Source: Lewinella sp039816955
GTDB taxonomy: Bacteria > Bacteroidota > Bacteroidia > Chitinophagales > Saprospiraceae
Length of the DNA: 64,000 nucleotides
Direction: 5' to 3'
NCBI GenBank assembly: GCA_039816955.1
Contig: JBCBWU010000005.1
Span: 1 to 64,000, forward strand
The translations under genes were made by a program, and so were the position numbers. Below the pieces are notes generated by a model. The model saw nothing but the letters and a program-made list of their open reading frames with translations. It searched no databases and had not been told where the DNA came from. Positions within the stretch are counted from its first letter, which is position 1, and each line of letters opens with the position of its first letter. Shown piece by piece: positions 62,288 through 64,000 of the stretch.

Positions 62288-64000
62288 ATGAATCACCCCA
62301 CTACACTTTTTTGCGTAGTAGTAACACTACTGCTATGCCACTCTTCTGTATTTTCTCAAACGACTATTCGAGGATCCGTATTTGATGATGAGCAAGCACC
62401 ACTGTCTTATGCAGGTGTCATGTTACTCAATGCCTCAGACTCTTTACTGGTCAGAGGTGCCGTGAGCGAAGACGATGGTGCCTTTCAGTTTGAAGACATT
62501 CCTACCGGAAATTATCTTCTTGGCATCAGCCTAATTGGTTATGATGATCTTTTCTCTGCTGCTTTCGAAATTACCGCTACCGAGAGCGAACGCGACCTTG
62601 GCGCATTTCAAATGCAAAGTGGCGCACTCCAGCTGGAAGAAGTAGAGGTAGTAGCCAAAAAACCACTATTCGAACAGCGTATCGACCGCCTAGTGGTCAA
62701 CGTTGCCCAAAGTGTAACCGCGGCGGGCAGTACCGCACTAGAAGTGCTAGAACGTTCCCCAGGTATCATTGTCAATCGCCAGAGCAACAGTATCGCCATT
62801 GCTGGTAAATCTGGCGTGGTGGTGATGATCAATAATAAGGTCAACCGCCTTCCGATGGAAACGCTGATCCAAATGCTGGATGGCATGCCTGCCGATAATG
62901 TGGAGCGTATTGAAATCATCACCACTCCGCCCGCTAATTTTGATGCCGAAGGCAATGCTGGGATTCTATCGATTATCCTAAAGAAGAACCTCGACGAAGG
63001 CCTGAACGGCAACTTCAACGCCTCTGCGGGCTACGGCGCCAATGAGAAATACGGTAGCAATATCAACTTCAACTATCGCCGTGGGAAGGTCAACATCTAC
63101 GGCGACTACGGCTACAATTTCAACCATACTGCACAATTGTTTACCAATTATCGCTCAGTTCTGAACGAAGGCGTACTCCTGGAGAACGATAACGTAAGTG
63201 AGCGCGATCCCACCACGGCCAGTCAGAATGCGCGTCTGGGCGTGGACTTTCAATTATCAGATCAAACTGTATTGGGAATCCTGGGCTCCTGGTCCCAACG
63301 ACATTGGCGAATGGACGCCATCAACACGGTTAATCGCCTCACCGACGGCCTACTTTCAGATCAACTGATCGTTGATAATCGCGAAACCAATCTTTGGGGT
63401 AGCTGGCTGGGCAACATTAACCTGCAACACGAGTTCAAGGCCGGTGGCCGCCTCACCTTCGATATTGACTATGCTCATTATCAAAACTCCAACCCCACCG
63501 ATTACGTCAACCGGTACTTTGACCCTACCGGCAACCTGACAGCGGAGGAAGAACTCCGGGTAGGGAAAACAACACCAATTGACATCTACGTTGGTAAGTT
63601 GGATTACAGCCGGGAACTAGCCGAAGGAATAACGCTGGAAGCAGGTGTAAAAGGTACCCTTTCCGAATTTAACAATGATTTCAGCGTAGAAGACCTAATC
63701 GACGGCGAATGGATAAGTGATCCCGAATTCACCGCTGAGTTTACACTGGAAGAGAAGATTGGTGCCGCTTACACCTCACTCTCCTGGCAGATCAGTCCCA
63801 AAACAGGTGCCAAGGCTGGTTTACGTTATGAATACACCGATTCTAACCTGGGCACACTCACCGAACCCAATATTGTAGACCGGGAGTATGGCAACTGGTT
63901 CCCCAGCTTATTCTTATCACGTGATCTCACTGATGGTCAGCAACTACAGCTATCGTATAGCCGCCGTATCAACCGCCCGGCCTATACCAACCTTGCCCCC
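62288..64000 (+). CDS. Outer-membrane beta-barrel receptor family protein (3' end cut by window)
   Basis: 571 codons, still open at the window end. Signal peptide (about 1-24), a CarboxypepD_reg-like domain (about 25-105: TTIRGSVFDDEQAPLSYAGV, GAFQFEDIPTGNYLLGISLIG), a plug-like domain (about 125-215: LEVLERSPGIIVNRQSN, DNVERIEIITTPPANFDAEG), then beta-barrel strands (SAGYGANEKYGSNINFNYRR). This matches the TonB-dependent-receptor-like outer membrane beta-barrel family (OMP_b-brl_3). It may take up a ligand, but none is indicated by neighbours. No TonB box was identified. Confidence 0.85.
   Translation, partial: MNHPTTLFCVVVTLLLCHSSVFSQTTIRGSVFDDEQAPLSYAGVMLLNASDSLLVRGAVSEDDGAFQFEDIPTGNYLLGISLIGYDDLFSAAFEITATESERDLGAFQMQSGALQLEEVEVVAKKPLFEQRIDRLVVNVAQSVTAAGSTALEVLERSPGIIVNRQSNSIAIAGKSGVVVMINNKVNRLPMETLIQMLDGMPADNVERIEIITTPPANFDAEGNAGILSIILKKNLDEGLNGNFNASAGYGANEKYGSNINFNYRRGKVNIYGDYGYNFNHTAQLFTNYRSVLNEGVLLENDNVSERDPTTASQNARLGVDFQLSDQTVLGILGSWSQRHWRMDAINTVNRLTDGLLSDQLIVDNRETNLWGSWLGNINLQHEFKAGGRLTFDIDYAHYQNSNPTDYVNRYFDPTGNLTAEEELRVGKTTPIDIYVGKLDYSRELAEGITLEAGVKGTLSEFNNDFSVEDLIDGEWISDPEFTAEFTLEEKIGAAYTSLSWQISPKTGAKAGLRYEYTDSNLGTLTEPNIVDREYGNWFPSLFLSRDLTDGQQLQLSYSRRINRPAYTNLAP

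Noticed and set aside
62608..63018. 136-residue minus-strand ORF inside the outer-membrane receptor gene
   Set aside because: Antisense to a strongly recognisable plug domain; codon shadow.
1..64000. CRISPR array, transposase, integrase or prophage genes
   Set aside because: No spaced direct repeats of CRISPR type and no recombinase or phage proteins were seen in any frame.

Overview
The window looks like a chromosomal segment of a marine Bacteroidota bacterium, most likely of the Saprospiraceae/Lewinella group. The evidence is a type IX secretion (T9SS) plug protein, a CotH protein ending in a T9SS-type sorting domain, many lipoproteins, 7TMR-DISM and LytS/LytTR signalling proteins, Bacteroidota-style -7 promoter boxes (TAnnTTTG), weak or absent Shine-Dalgarno sequences, and proteins typical of the phylum (DUF5103, DUF4956, DUF2807, LptE family). 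The genus is inferred, not shown. I see no rRNA, CRISPR array, prophage, transposase or plasmid gene.

Layout. 1-2.5 kb: a truncated hybrid sensor kinase, then a 785-base divergent intergenic region full of hairpins. 3.2-6.6 kb: cytochrome c maturation (CcmE with a CxxxY haem motif, long CcmF) followed by a DUF2520 Rossmann protein. 7.3-10.9 kb: lipoproteins, tRNA-His with a GIY-YIG remnant behind it, and a tight four-gene operon containing lptE. 11-15.5 kb: a MoxR/Mg-chelatase-like ATPase, a CtlX-type hydrolase and a DUF885 protein. 15.5-21.3 kb: lipoproteins, a MITE-like element, 3-methyladenine glycosylase, the T9SS plug protein and fumC. 21.3-27.7 kb: ATP-grasp enzyme, S41 peptidase, O-methyltransferase, SdiA-regulated-type protein and odhB.

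27.8-34.6 kb: five small, mostly cysteine-rich lipoproteins lying downstream of a LytS/LytTR two-component pair on the same strand. 34.7-40.4 kb: LprI-like protein, esterase, small unknowns and an S9 peptidase. 40.8-46.3 kb: a CotH / DUF4956 / HlyD / TolC-like cluster, the best candidate for an unusual multi-protein envelope system. 46.3-53.7 kb: FemAB-like acyltransferase, M17 aminopeptidase, esterase, c-type cytochrome, Lgt, a glycosyltransferase and an orphan LytTR protein. 53.8-64 kb: a helical-repeat protein convergent with a small double-glycine-leader peptide gene, a nucleotidyltransferase, a frameshifted DUF1801 gene behind another MITE-like element, DinB and VOC proteins, an acetyltransferase, parC and the start of an outer-membrane beta-barrel receptor.

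Most genes are ordinary housekeeping or envelope genes. The parts that deserve a second look are the CotH-DUF4956-HlyD-TolC cluster, the orphan GG-leader peptide, the paralogous Cys-rich lipoproteins beside the two-component system, the CxxxY CcmE, and three different roughly 210-220 bp inverted-repeat elements.
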